Below the pieces are notes generated by a model, which saw only the letters and a program-made list of their open reading frames with translations, was not told where the DNA came from and ran no database searches. DNA of 64,000 nucleotides from Mucilaginibacter terrenus. Lineage in GTDB: Bacteria; Bacteroidota; Bacteroidia; Sphingobacteriales; Sphingobacteriaceae. The DNA is taken from the NCBI RefSeq assembly GCF_003432065.1, contig NZ_QWDE01000002.1:1-64000 (forward strand), read 5' to 3'. Shown here in pieces: positions 1-8,235 of this stretch. The position numbers and the translations under genes are program-made. Position 1 is the stretch's first letter. Every line of letters begins with the position of its first letter.

Positions 1-499
1 CCGAGCCCGGCTCGTTGAAGCCGATGTGGCCGGTACGGCCGATACCGAGGAGCTGCAGGTCCAGCCCGCCCAGTTCTTCTATCTGGTGCTCGTAGTTGAG
101 GCAGAAGGCGGCTACCGCGTCCTGCTCCAGGGTACCATCGGGTATATGCACGTTGGCACGGTCGATATCTACATGGTCGAAGAGGTTCTCGTTCATGAAC
201 GTAACATAGCTTTGCACCGCGTCGGGTTTCATGGGGTAGTACTCGTCCAGGTTAAAGGTGATCACGTTCGAGAAGGACAGGCCTTCTTCCCGGTGCTGGC
301 GCACCAGCTCGGCGTATACGCCTACCGGCGTTACACCGGTTGCCAGGCCCAGCACCGCTGGTTTGCCTGCTGCCTGCCTGCTGCGGATCAGGGCGGCTAT
401 ACGCCCTGCTACCGCCAGCGAGGCTGTCTTCTGATCGGCATACACCGTTACCGGCAGCTTCTCATATCGCGTCTCTTCTAGTAAATTTAATCGTGCCAT
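1..499 (-). CDS. nagB: Glucosamine-6-phosphate deaminase-like protein, N-terminal part (cut by window edge)
   Basis: Translation of the minus strand from ATG at 499 runs open to the window edge (about 166 codons), so the C-terminus is missing. The sugar-phosphate isomerase/deaminase fold is shown by the glycine-rich loop GLATGVTPVG (residues 51-60), NLDEYYPM (about 83-90) and GIGRTGHIGFNEPGS at the end. NagB converts glucosamine-6-phosphate to fructose-6-phosphate and ammonia. In E. coli NagB the motif is GNDGH, with the Asp acting as general base; here it reads GRTGH, so that Asp is Thr. Long Bacteroidota NagB-like proteins with a second C-terminal domain share such changes, so this may be that longer form. 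The true activity is uncertain. The segment looks GC-richer than its neighbours. Confidence 0.8.
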   Translation of the reverse strand, partial: MARLNLLEETRYEKLPVTVYADQKTASLAVAGRIAALIRSRQAAGKPAVLGLATGVTPVGVYAELVRQHREEGLSFSNVITFNLDEYYPMKPDAVQSYVTFMNENLFDHVDIDRANVHIPDGTLEQDAVAAFCLNYEHQIEELGGLDLQLLGIGRTGHIGFNEPGS

Positions 500-600
500 A
501 AAGTAAGATTGTGATGGTTACACAAATGGTTGAAAACAAATATATCAGGATAATTATACAAAGGCCGTTTTAATTTACATTTGTGGATACAGCACCACCT

Positions 601-1788
601 ATGAATAAAAACCTGCAAAAACTGTTCAAAATAGCGCAAAAACCGGAACGGTTGGCGATAGGCCTTATGTCGGGAACTTCGCTTGACGGGCTGGACATTG
701 CCCTTTGCAGTTTCAGCGGGAATGGCATGAAAACGGCTTTTAAACTGCTCAATTTTGTCACTATGCCTTACGAAGAAAGCTTTAAGGACGAGGTTAAAGA
801 AGTGTTTGCTAAAAAGGATTCGGTAAGCCTCGAAAAGGTTTGCCTGCTGAACGCTTTCATCGGCAGCTTCCATGCAGAATTGATCTTAGAAGCACTTAAA
901 AACTGGGGTGTCACCCCATCAGATGTTGACCTGATCGCCAGCCACGGGCAAACAATTTATCACGCCCCGCAGCATCAACATAAAAAATCCGCCTATGGCA
1001 ATGCCACACTGCAAATAGGCGACGGCGACCATATAGCCATAAAAACAGGTATTATTACTATAAGCGATTTCCGCCAGAAACACATTGCAGCCGGGGGAGA
1101 AGGCGCACCATTAGCCTTATACGGCGATGTAGTATTGGGCAGTAAGGCTGGGGAGAACAGGATACTACTGAATATCGGCGGAATAGCAAATCTCACTTAC
1201 CTTCCACGAGACGGCGACCTGACTAAAGTTATGTGCACAGACATTGGCCCGGGTAATACGCTTATCGACGCAGCATGCAGGGAATACTTTAACAAACCAT
1301 TTGACGAGGATGCAACCATCGCCTACTCAGGAGAAGTAAACGAAGTGTTACTCGAAGCTCTTTTGCATCACCCGTTCTTTAACGAAACACTTCCAAAAAC
1401 CACCGGGCCTGAGCTTTTCAACCTTGCTTACGTAGCCGATGCGCAGCAGGCCACGCGTACCTTAAATATTCAAAAAGCCGACCTGGTTGCTACCCTAAGC
1501 GCCTTTACCGGCCGTTCAATTGCCGGCTTTATCCGGCAACATTTCGATAACAACCAGTTACATATTTATGCAAGCGGCGGCGGTGCCCGGAGTCCTTTTA
1601 TCATCAACTACCTTAAAAAAGCATTACCTGGAACCTTTATAAGCAATAGTGATGTGTTGGGTATAAACGCCGACGCAAAGGAGGCTATCCTTTTTGCTTT
1701 GCTTGGTAATGAGGCTGTTTGCGGTGAGCCGCTCCACATAGGCAACAATCCCGCGGTACTTATGGGTAAATTCAGCTTTCCTAATTGA
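601..1788 (+). CDS. anmK: Anhydro-N-acetylmuramic acid kinase
   Basis: This 395-residue protein matches AnmK, which opens the 1,6-anhydro ring and phosphorylates anhMurNAc to MurNAc-6-phosphate during peptidoglycan recycling in the cytoplasm. Visible motifs are the N-terminal phosphate-binding stretch GLMSGTSLDGLDIA, the ASHGQTIYH segment, DIGPGNTLID and the C-terminal ASGGGARSPF. Length is normal for the family. The ATG at 601 is preferred over an in-frame GTG at 583, because TACATTTG at 576-583, a -7-like box, overlaps that GTG. The gene is divergent from the NagB-like gene, so two amino-sugar genes sit back to back. The dipeptide epimerase at 14097 could serve the same recycling route. Confidence 0.95.
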   Translation: MNKNLQKLFKIAQKPERLAIGLMSGTSLDGLDIALCSFSGNGMKTAFKLLNFVTMPYEESFKDEVKEVFAKKDSVSLEKVCLLNAFIGSFHAELILEALKNWGVTPSDVDLIASHGQTIYHAPQHQHKKSAYGNATLQIGDGDHIAIKTGIITISDFRQKHIAAGGEGAPLALYGDVVLGSKAGENRILLNIGGIANLTYLPRDGDLTKVMCTDIGPGNTLIDAACREYFNKPFDEDATIAYSGEVNEVLLEALLHHPFFNETLPKTTGPELFNLAYVADAQQATRTLNIQKADLVATLSAFTGRSIAGFIRQHFDNNQLHIYASGGGARSPFIINYLKKALPGTFISNSDVLGINADAKEAILFALLGNEAVCGEPLHIGNNPAVLMGKFSFPN

Positions 1789-1827
1789 GCCGCTTTGCCG
1801 TATATTGCAGGCAAAAATATTCACCTC

Positions 1828-2274
1828 ATGACCGCTTATAAATTTCTCCTGCAGGCACACTCCGGTTTCAGATACATCGTAATCCTACTATTAGTAGTAG
1901 CTATAGTTACAGCACTTGCCGGCTGGTTTGGCAAAAAAACATACACCAATGGCAACCGCAAGTTAAACCTGTTCACCATGATCTCGGCGCATATACAACT
2001 GCTGCTTGGCTTGGCGCTGTATTTTGTGAGCCCTTTTGTGAAGTTTGATTCGGGAACGATGAAGGATGACACCACCCGTTACTGGACAGTTGAGCACATT
2101 GCCATGATGGTATTTGCAATCGCGCTGATCACTATTGGGCATGCACGTTCGAAAAGGGCACAGCTTCCTGAAGGGAAACACCGCGTAATAGCAATTGCTT
2201 ATTTATTAGCCACTTTGGTAGTAGTGGTGGCTATTCTGCAGAGTCAGCGTGGCCTTTTTGGTATGACACACTAA
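1828..2274 (+). CDS. Small integral membrane protein, Bacteroidota 'cytochrome b'-like family
   Basis: The product has 148 residues and four predicted membrane helices (about residues 10-33, 46-68, 86-108 and 117-140), with the conserved N-terminal LLQAHSGFRYIVILLL and a central LFTMISAHIQLLLGLALYF. Bacteroidota proteins of this shape are often labelled cytochrome b-like because of His residues near membrane helices, but haem binding is not demonstrated. The ATG at 1828 is chosen over an upstream TTG at 1795, which would add an unlikely polar leader. It lies 39 bp downstream of anmK on the same strand and may be cotranscribed. The trp promoter begins just after it. Confidence 0.7.
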   Translation: MTAYKFLLQAHSGFRYIVILLLVVAIVTALAGWFGKKTYTNGNRKLNLFTMISAHIQLLLGLALYFVSPFVKFDSGTMKDDTTRYWTVEHIAMMVFAIALITIGHARSKRAQLPEGKHRVIAIAYLLATLVVVVAILQSQRGLFGMTH

Positions 2275-2291
2275 TAAAAAGACAGAAATAA

Positions 2292-2321
2292 TTTGCTAAT
2301 TCAATTTTCTTTATAAATTTG
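2292..2321 (+). promoter_or_regulatory. trp operon promoter (Bacteroidota type)
   Basis: TTTG at 2292-2295 and TAAATTTG at 2314-2321 are separated by 18 bp, a near-perfect match to the -33/-7 form used by the primary sigma factor of Bacteroidota. Transcription would start a few bases downstream, immediately ahead of the leader peptide start codon at 2332. Confidence 0.85.
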
Positions 2322-2331
2322 CTCCCCGGTC

Positions 2332-2391
2332 ATGAAAAAAACTACAAACAATATGTATTGGTGGCACCAGTTAACACTGGCGGCCGGATAG
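2332..2391 (+). CDS. trpL: trp operon leader peptide with tandem Trp codons
   Basis: A 19-residue peptide reading MKKTTNNMYWWHQLTLAAG ends in TAG. Two adjacent TGG codons (2359-2364) follow a Tyr codon. The reading frame lies between a strong promoter and a rho-independent terminator, directly before trpE, which is the classical layout of ribosome-mediated attenuation. The peptide itself is probably only a sensor of charged tRNA-Trp. Its start codon is embedded in one arm of a 15-bp perfect inverted repeat (2330-2344 with 2389-2403). Confidence 0.85.
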   Translation: MKKTTNNMYWWHQLTLAAG

Positions 2392-2466
2392 TTTTTTTCA
2401 TGATATACTGATCAAATATAAACCTGAATTGAAACCCGGCGGATGCTCATCCCCCGGGTTTTTTAT
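2363..2466 (+). promoter_or_regulatory. trp attenuator: protector, antiterminator and terminator hairpins
   Basis: Three mutually exclusive helices can be drawn. The protector pairs CCAGT (2367-2371) with ACTGG (2376-2380), extended by GGC (2363-2365) with GCC (2383-2385); its 5' side includes the second Trp codon. The antiterminator pairs GCCGG (2383-2387) with CCGGC (2436-2440). The terminator pairs AACCCGG (2433-2439) with CCGGGTT (2454-2460), plus inner GGAT/ATCC (2441-2444 with 2449-2452), followed by a T run. A ribosome stalled on the Trp codons would break the protector and free 2383-2387 to disarm the terminator. This is inferred from base pairing only. Confidence 0.8.
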
Positions 2467-2487
2467 TTAACAACACTAACGAAACTA

Positions 2488-3897
2488 ATGACGACATATA
2501 AAATAAACACAACGCACAAAAAGCTGCTTGCAGATACCACAACGCCAGTAAGCATTTACCTGCGCCTGCGTGATGTTTTCCCAAACTCGCTGCTGCTGGA
2601 AAGCTCCGATTACCATAGCCGCGAAAACAGCATGAGCTACATCTGCTGCATGCCGGTTGCCGGGCTGGTGCTTGATAACGATGAGTTAAAAAAGAAGTTT
2701 CCCGACGGAACAGAAGAAGTAAGTACTAAAGGAACCTTCGATTTACCGGATGAGATAAGTGGCTTTTTAGGTCGCTTTGATACGGATGCGTTAACGTCTA
2801 AGATCATCTCTAATGGTTTGTTCGGCTACTTTACGCATGAGGCAGTTGAATACTTTGAGACCATTAAGCTAAAAGAAGCTACAGATACCGCGCGCAAAAT
2901 ACCGGTAATGCAGTACCACATTTATAGCTATATTATTGCTATAGACCATTTTAAAAATGAACTCTACATATTTCATAACCAGGTTGAAGGCCAGCCGGAA
3001 ACCAATGGGCTGGAAAAACTGGAATATCTAATCAAAAACAAAAACTTCCCTGAATACAGCTTTCAAACTGATGGCAACGAGCAGTCTAACCTCACCAATG
3101 AGGAGTTCATCGCTATTGTAGAAAAAATGAAACAGCACATCTACCGGGGCGATGTATTCCAAATAGTCCCTTCACGGGCATTTTCCCGTAAGTTCCTGGG
3201 CGATGAATTTAACGTTTATCGCGCCCTGCGTTCTATCAACCCGTCGCCTTATTTGTTCTATTTCGACTTTGGCGATTTCAGAATCTTCGGTTCCTCACCA
3301 GAGGCGCAGATTACTATAAAAAACAACGTAGCAAGCATTTTCCCAATCGCCGGCACGTTTAAACGCAGCGGCGATGATGTAAAAGACGCAGAGATAGCAC
3401 GCCAATTGGAGAATGACCCCAAAGAGTCTGCAGAGCACGTAATGCTGGTAGACCTTGCACGAAACGACCTTAGCCGCCATTGTGAGCAGGTAAGCGTGAA
3501 AGCGTTTAAACAGGTGCAGTATTACTCGCACTTGATCCACCTGGTTTCGCATGTAAGTGGCAAATTAAAGCCGGATACGTCATCTTTTAAAATAGTTGCT
3601 GATACTTTTCCTGCCGGTACATTAAGTGGCGCGCCAAAATACCGGGCAATGGAAATTATCGACGAGAACGAGAAAACCAAACGCAGTTTTTATAGCGGAG
3701 CAATAGGCTATTTAGGATTTAACGGCGATTTTAACCACGCCATTATGATCCGTTCTTTCCTGAGTAAAAACAACACCTTGCACTACCAGGCAGGTGCCGG
3801 CATTGTAGCGGGAAGTGTGGCCGAAAGCGAGCTTAAAGAAGTGGATAACAAAATAGCGGCGCTTAGAAAAGCAGTGGAATTAGCGGAGGAGCTATAA
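2488..3897 (+). CDS. trpE: Anthranilate synthase component I
   Basis: TrpE (469 residues) makes anthranilate from chorismate using ammonia supplied by TrpG, the first committed step of tryptophan synthesis. The N-terminal LLLESSDYH matches the tryptophan feedback-binding LLES motif. Catalytic-core motifs are FQIVPSRAF, the IAGTFKRSG stretch, LVDLARNDLSRH, GTLSGAPKYRAMEI and GAGIVAGSV near the C-terminus. The LLES motif and the Trp attenuator upstream argue for TrpE rather than the folate enzyme PabB. ATG 2488 is chosen because the upstream ATG at 2443 lies inside the attenuator terminator. Expression is expected to respond both to Trp-tRNA charging and to feedback inhibition. Confidence 0.95.
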   Translation: MTTYKINTTHKKLLADTTTPVSIYLRLRDVFPNSLLLESSDYHSRENSMSYICCMPVAGLVLDNDELKKKFPDGTEEVSTKGTFDLPDEISGFLGRFDTDALTSKIISNGLFGYFTHEAVEYFETIKLKEATDTARKIPVMQYHIYSYIIAIDHFKNELYIFHNQVEGQPETNGLEKLEYLIKNKNFPEYSFQTDGNEQSNLTNEEFIAIVEKMKQHIYRGDVFQIVPSRAFSRKFLGDEFNVYRALRSINPSPYLFYFDFGDFRIFGSSPEAQITIKNNVASIFPIAGTFKRSGDDVKDAEIARQLENDPKESAEHVMLVDLARNDLSRHCEQVSVKAFKQVQYYSHLIHLVSHVSGKLKPDTSSFKIVADTFPAGTLSGAPKYRAMEIIDENEKTKRSFYSGAIGYLGFNGDFNHAIMIRSFLSKNNTLHYQAGAGIVAGSVAESELKEVDNKIAALRKAVELAEEL

Positions 3898-3950
3898 ACC
3901 CCCTAGCCCCCTGAAGGGGGAACAGAATTGATATTTTAGACAAGATTATT

Positions 3951-4562
3951 ATGAGTGAAAATATAAGCTTAAAAAACTTCATACCGAATAGACCGGGCGG
4001 CATCCTGATCATCGACAATTATGATTCATTTACTTACAACCTGGTACACCTGGTGAACGAGATCGGTTTGGAATGCGACGTATGGCGGAACGACCAGTTT
4101 GCGATTGACGACGTGGATAAGTACAGCCACATCATCCTTTCGCCAGGACCGGGCATTCCCTCAGAAGCGGGTTTATTGCTGGAGGTGATAGAAAAGTATG
4201 CACCAACCAAAAGCATGTTTGGTGTATGCCTTGGGCAGCAGGCCATTGCAGAAGTGTTTGGCGGCAAGCTGTACAATCTGCCTCAGCCAATGCACGGCAT
4301 TGCTACTCCTATAAAAGTGACCGACAACGAAGAAAAGCTTTTTGCTGGATTGCCACAGAACTTTAAGGTGGGCCGTTACCACTCTTGGGTTGTAGAAAAA
4401 GAAATGCCTGAAGTGCTGTCGGTGACCGCGATAGACGAAACGGACAATTCGGTGATGGCTTTACGCCATAAGGATCATGACGTGCGCGGCGTGCAGTTTC
4501 ACCCGGAATCTGTATTGACCGAATACGGCAAAGAGATGATGCAGAACTGGCTAAATGGCTAG
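3951..4562 (+). CDS. trpG: Anthranilate synthase component II (glutamine amidotransferase)
   Basis: TrpG (203 residues) is a class I glutamine amidotransferase that feeds ammonia to TrpE. The start of the domain is ILIIDNYDSFTYNLV. The oxyanion strand is ILSPGPGIP. The nucleophile is Cys93 in GVCLGQQAIAEVFGG, and the His-Glu pair is in GVQFHPESVLTEYG near residues 176-190. An extra N-terminal 17-residue segment precedes the domain, as in some Bacteroidota relatives. It follows trpE after 53 bp containing the G/C-rich palindrome CCCCCT...AGGGGG common in these genomes. The next gene is trpC, with no trpD between them. Confidence 0.93.
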   Translation: MSENISLKNFIPNRPGGILIIDNYDSFTYNLVHLVNEIGLECDVWRNDQFAIDDVDKYSHIILSPGPGIPSEAGLLLEVIEKYAPTKSMFGVCLGQQAIAEVFGGKLYNLPQPMHGIATPIKVTDNEEKLFAGLPQNFKVGRYHSWVVEKEMPEVLSVTAIDETDNSVMALRHKDHDVRGVQFHPESVLTEYGKEMMQNWLNG

Positions 4563-4622
4563 TACGTTAATATTATTTTATAACTTGACAATAAACTTCT
4601 CCCGCAAAAGGATTAAGACGGC

Positions 4623-5408
4623 ATGACGATACTTGATAAAATTGTAGCACAAAAAAGGCGTGAGGTTGACCGCGACAAACGCGAGACCACCTTTATGGAA
4701 TTAGAAGAGTCCGAGTACTTCAACAGAGAAACCTTTTCGTTCCGCAAGTTTTTACTTGCTGAGGACCGCACCGGTATTATAGCTGAGTTTAAGCGTAAAT
4801 CTCCTTCAAAGGGCATTATTAATGATGAGGCACTGGTAAAAGAGGTGACAAAAGACTACGCAGAAGCAGGTGCATCGGCATTATCGGTTTTAACGGATAA
4901 GCAATTTTTTGGTGGCCGCAAAATGGACCTTGTACGTGCCCGAAGAGTGAATGCTATACCTGTATTGCGGAAAGAGTTTATGATTGACGAGTACCAGGTA
5001 GTAGAAGCAAAAGCGTTGGGTGCCGACATCATATTGCTGATAGCCGCAATACTTACCCCGGCCGAAATAAAGAATCTCGCAGGGCTGGCCAAAAGCCTTG
5101 AACTGAACGTCCTGTTGGAAGTGCACAACCTGGAAGAATTAGAACGTAGCATTGACCCAAACCTGGATGCCATAGGCGTAAACAACCGCAACCTGGCAGA
5201 TTTTACCGTGTCGGTTGAGAATTCCTACCGTTTGGCAGAACATATACCACCCGAGTTTATGAAAATATCGGAAAGTGCCATTAGCGATCCGCAGACCATT
5301 AAGGATTTGAAGAAAGCGGGTTTTAACGGCTTCCTAATTGGAGAGAACTTCATGAAGCAGGCAGACCCAGGTAAAGCTATGCGGGACTTTGTAAGCCAGT
5401 TAAGCTAA
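4623..5408 (+). CDS. trpC: Indole-3-glycerol-phosphate synthase
   Basis: TrpC (261 residues) closes the indole ring from CdRP, the fourth step of the pathway. TIM-barrel signatures are IIAEFKRKSPSKG (substrate-binding Lys), ALSVLTDKQFFGG, VLRKEFMIDEYQV (catalytic Lys), LLEVHNLEELER, GVNNRNLADF, KISESAISDP and GFLIGENFMK. It is a stand-alone enzyme, not a TrpC-TrpF fusion. It sits 60 bp after trpG. trpD, which normally lies between G and C, is absent, as are trpF, trpB and trpA downstream; these must be elsewhere if the pathway is complete. Confidence 0.95.
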   Translation: MTILDKIVAQKRREVDRDKRETTFMELEESEYFNRETFSFRKFLLAEDRTGIIAEFKRKSPSKGIINDEALVKEVTKDYAEAGASALSVLTDKQFFGGRKMDLVRARRVNAIPVLRKEFMIDEYQVVEAKALGADIILLIAAILTPAEIKNLAGLAKSLELNVLLEVHNLEELERSIDPNLDAIGVNNRNLADFTVSVENSYRLAEHIPPEFMKISESAISDPQTIKDLKKAGFNGFLIGENFMKQADPGKAMRDFVSQLS

Positions 5409-5423
5409 GTACAAGCCAGTTTC

Positions 5424-6839
5424 ATGCCCACAAACCTAAACACCGAACAAAAAGCTGCATTTAAAGCCATTCAGAAGTTTCTGGCACATCCCTCGGCAAA
5501 CGTATTTGTACTGCAAGGTTATGCGGGCACCGGTAAAACTTTCCTGATGCAGGAACTGGCCAAATGGCTTAAGCAGGAAGCACAGGAGTTTTGCATGCTG
5601 GCGTCTACAGGCAGGGCGGCTACTGTTCTTAAGGGCAAAACAGGTTTTACCGCCCGAACGGTACACAGCGAAGTTTACAACTTCAGCGAAATAGGAGGGC
5701 TGGACGAAGAGGCTGTTCGTGGCGGCAGCGCTATGGCAGACAACCAGCTTTCCTTACAGTTTGCCATTCGCACAGCAGACGAAGATACCCGCCTTTACAT
5801 TATCGACGAGGCATCCATGCTCTCCGGCGACACGCAAACCAACTCCAACTTTGCAACGTTTGGTTCGGGTAACGTGCTCCAGGATCTGTTTGCTGCTGCC
5901 GGGAAAAACAAGATCATTTTTGTGGGTGACCCGTGCCAGTTACCGCCCGTGGGTAGCTCACTCAGCCCGGCACTGGATGTGAACTGGCTTAATATGCAGG
6001 ATAAAATAGCCTTATCTGTCCGGCTGCAGAAGATTGAGCGGACTGTAGCCGGCAACGACATCTTAAAGCTTGCCGGCAGCATTCGGCAAATGTTTGACGA
6101 AGGTGTCTATGAACTTTACCCCAAGATACCGGCATCTGGCCACAGCAACGTGAAGCTGTTTGCTTCTGACGAAGACCTGCTGAAACATTATTATACAACC
6201 TACAGTAATAGCGGCCCTGCTGAAACATTGGCAATTGCCCGTACCAACTGGAAAGTGCAGGAAATAAACCGCTTTATGCGCCAGCAGATCTATGGCGATG
6301 CATACGTCCCTTTGCAATTGAACGAAGTACTGCTCGTTAGCCAGAATAACCTTAAAGTTCCATTAACCAACGGCGACTTTGTACGCGTAACGGAGTTGTT
6401 AGAGACCTCTCAAAGGGAAGGGCTTAAGTTTCAAAAAGTAAAAGTGAAAACTTTCTTGTCGGATACAGAATATACCCTGCTGCTATCCCTGGATGCCCTG
6501 CACAGTTTAAAAGGAGAGCTGACCCAGGAGCAAAGCCAAAGCCTTATGATGGATTTTAGTTACCGTATGCGGGCTAAAAATATTTCTCCAAGGTCCGCCG
6601 ATTTCCGTAATGCTATGCTGGCCGATGAATACTATAACTGCCTTAAGGCTACCTTTGGTTATGCAGTAACCTGTCACAAAGCACAAGGCGGCGAGTGGAA
6701 GAATGTTTATCTCTTTTTAGATAATGACAAAAATGGCATGTACCGCATGCCTCCGGCAGATCTTTGCAAATGGTGGTATACGTCAGTTACACGTGCACGG
6801 GAGACCCTGCACCTGGTGAAACATTGGTGGGTTAAATAA
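5424..6839 (+). CDS. RecD/Pif1-like superfamily 1 DNA helicase
   Basis: This 471-residue protein is an SF1B-type 5'-3' helicase, of the kind annotated as RecD-like ATPase. Motifs in order: Walker A GYAGTGKTFLM (residues 33-43), motif Ia LASTGRAATVL, Walker B LYIIDEASML (about 128-137), motif III IFVGDPCQLPPVGSS (about 167-181), then near the C-terminus TCHKAQGGEWKNVYLF and SVTRARETLHLV, the UvrD/RecD C-terminal motifs V and VI. Such proteins act in DNA repair or replication restart; the exact role here is unknown. It starts 15 bp after trpC, so it is probably read through from the trp operon. Confidence 0.85.
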   Translation: MPTNLNTEQKAAFKAIQKFLAHPSANVFVLQGYAGTGKTFLMQELAKWLKQEAQEFCMLASTGRAATVLKGKTGFTARTVHSEVYNFSEIGGLDEEAVRGGSAMADNQLSLQFAIRTADEDTRLYIIDEASMLSGDTQTNSNFATFGSGNVLQDLFAAAGKNKIIFVGDPCQLPPVGSSLSPALDVNWLNMQDKIALSVRLQKIERTVAGNDILKLAGSIRQMFDEGVYELYPKIPASGHSNVKLFASDEDLLKHYYTTYSNSGPAETLAIARTNWKVQEINRFMRQQIYGDAYVPLQLNEVLLVSQNNLKVPLTNGDFVRVTELLETSQREGLKFQKVKVKTFLSDTEYTLLLSLDALHSLKGELTQEQSQSLMMDFSYRMRAKNISPRSADFRNAMLADEYYNCLKATFGYAVTCHKAQGGEWKNVYLFLDNDKNGMYRMPPADLCKWWYTSVTRARETLHLVKHWWVK

Positions 6840-6892
6840 CTTCGCATCGCAAGCTGTTCAATGTCGTGTTATGTTCATTTAAACCAAATGCT

Positions 6893-6900
6893 TATCTTTG
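6893..6900 (+). promoter_or_regulatory. Probable hflX promoter -7 box and long leader
   Basis: TATCTTTG at 6893-6900 matches the Bacteroidota -7 box; no convincing -33 TTG lies at the right distance. Transcription from here would give a leader of about 140 nt before hflX. That leader contains a CTCTCT...AGAGAG hairpin near 6959-6982. Nothing else is recognisable in the 211-bp gap between the helicase gene and hflX. Confidence 0.45.
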
Positions 6901-7050
6901 CGTCACTACTACAAAATGTAATTCCTGATTAAACAAACCGTTACGCGTATCCGCTGTATTCTCTCTATAATACTAACAGAGAGCCTAATTATAGATTTAT
7001 TTAAACGAGTTACGGATCAGTCTGTAACATAATCGTGCCTGATATTATAT

Positions 7051-8235
7051 ATGAAACAAAAATTTTATAATACTGCTGTGAAGCAGGAAAAAGTTGTGCT
7101 GGTTGGTGTAATAACACCTAACGAGACCGAAGCACAGGAAAAAGAATATTTAGAAGAACTTGAGTTTTTGGTCGCTACAGCCGGCGGCCTTACCGTGAAA
7201 AGCTTTACCCAAAAACTTCAGCGCCCCGAGCGTGCCACCTTCGTAGGCACCGGTAAACTGGAAGAGATAAAAGAATATGTTGTTGCCGAAGAAATAGATA
7301 TTGTTGTTTTTGACGATGAGCTATCGCCTTCACAATTGCGTAATATCGAGCGGGAACTTAACGTGAAGATCTTGGATCGCAGTAACCTTATACTGGACAT
7401 ATTTGCTGGTCGCGCTCAAACTGCCCAGGCAAAAACACAGGTAGAACTTGCCCAACTGCAATATCTGCTGCCCCGTCTTACCCGGCTATGGACCCACTTA
7501 GAGCGCCAAAAGGGTGGTATCGGTATGCGCGGACCTGGTGAAAGCCAGATTGAGACCGACCGACGTTTGATCCTGAACAAAATTTCTTTGCTAAAAGAAC
7601 GGCTCAAACTAATAGACCGCCAGAACGAGACGCAACGCAAGAACCGGCAGGAACTTATAAGGGTGGCACTAGTGGGGTATACCAACGTTGGTAAATCTAC
7701 CATCATGAATATGCTGTCCAAATCTGACGTGTTTGCCGAAAATAAACTCTTTGCAACGCTGGATACTACGGTTCGTAAGGTAGTGATTGAGAACGTGCCT
7801 TTCCTGCTTTCAGACACGGTTGGATTTATCCGTAAGCTGCCTCACCATTTGGTAGAGTGCTTTAAATCTACACTTGATGAAGTGCGGGAAGCAGATATAC
7901 TGATACATGTGGTAGACATTTCTCACCCTACGTTTGAGGATCAGATACGCACAGTTAAGGAAACACTTAAAGACCTGGGAGCGGCTGATAAAAAGACCAT
8001 CACCATCTTTAACAAGATAGACGCTTTTAATCCGGAAGATCACAACATTAACATTGAGCAGCAACCGCTCACCATGGAAGATTTCCGCAATAGCTGGATG
8101 GCCAAAAACAACAGCCCGGCGCTGTTTATATCGGCTACGCAGAAAGAGAACATAGATGAATTCCGCAGCTTTTTATACAAGGCCGTGAAAGAAATACATA
8201 CTGAACGTTACCCGTACGATAACCTGCTGTATTAA
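7051..8235 (+). CDS. hflX: GTPase HflX (ribosome-associated)
   Basis: HflX (394 residues) is a ribosome-binding GTPase that rescues or splits stalled 70S ribosomes under stress. The N-terminal HflX domain is seen in FVGTGKLEEIKEY and DDELSPSQLRNIE. The hallmark linker GGIGMRGPGESQIETDRR falls near residues 151-168. The G domain follows: P-loop VGYTNVGKSTIMN (G1, about 208-220), LSDTVGFIRKLPH (G3) and IFNKIDAF (G4). The length is typical. Its TAA stop overlaps the stop of the convergent pepT gene within the five bases 8231-8235. Confidence 0.96.
   Translation: MKQKFYNTAVKQEKVVLVGVITPNETEAQEKEYLEELEFLVATAGGLTVKSFTQKLQRPERATFVGTGKLEEIKEYVVAEEIDIVVFDDELSPSQLRNIERELNVKILDRSNLILDIFAGRAQTAQAKTQVELAQLQYLLPRLTRLWTHLERQKGGIGMRGPGESQIETDRRLILNKISLLKERLKLIDRQNETQRKNRQELIRVALVGYTNVGKSTIMNMLSKSDVFAENKLFATLDTTVRKVVIENVPFLLSDTVGFIRKLPHHLVECFKSTLDEVREADILIHVVDISHPTFEDQIRTVKETLKDLGAADKKTITIFNKIDAFNPEDHNINIEQQPLTMEDFRNSWMAKNNSPALFISATQKENIDEFRSFLYKAVKEIHTERYPYDNLLY

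Noticed and set aside
487..873. 128-codon minus-strand frame overlapping anmK
   Set aside because: It overlaps the well-supported start of anmK and has no recognisable motif.
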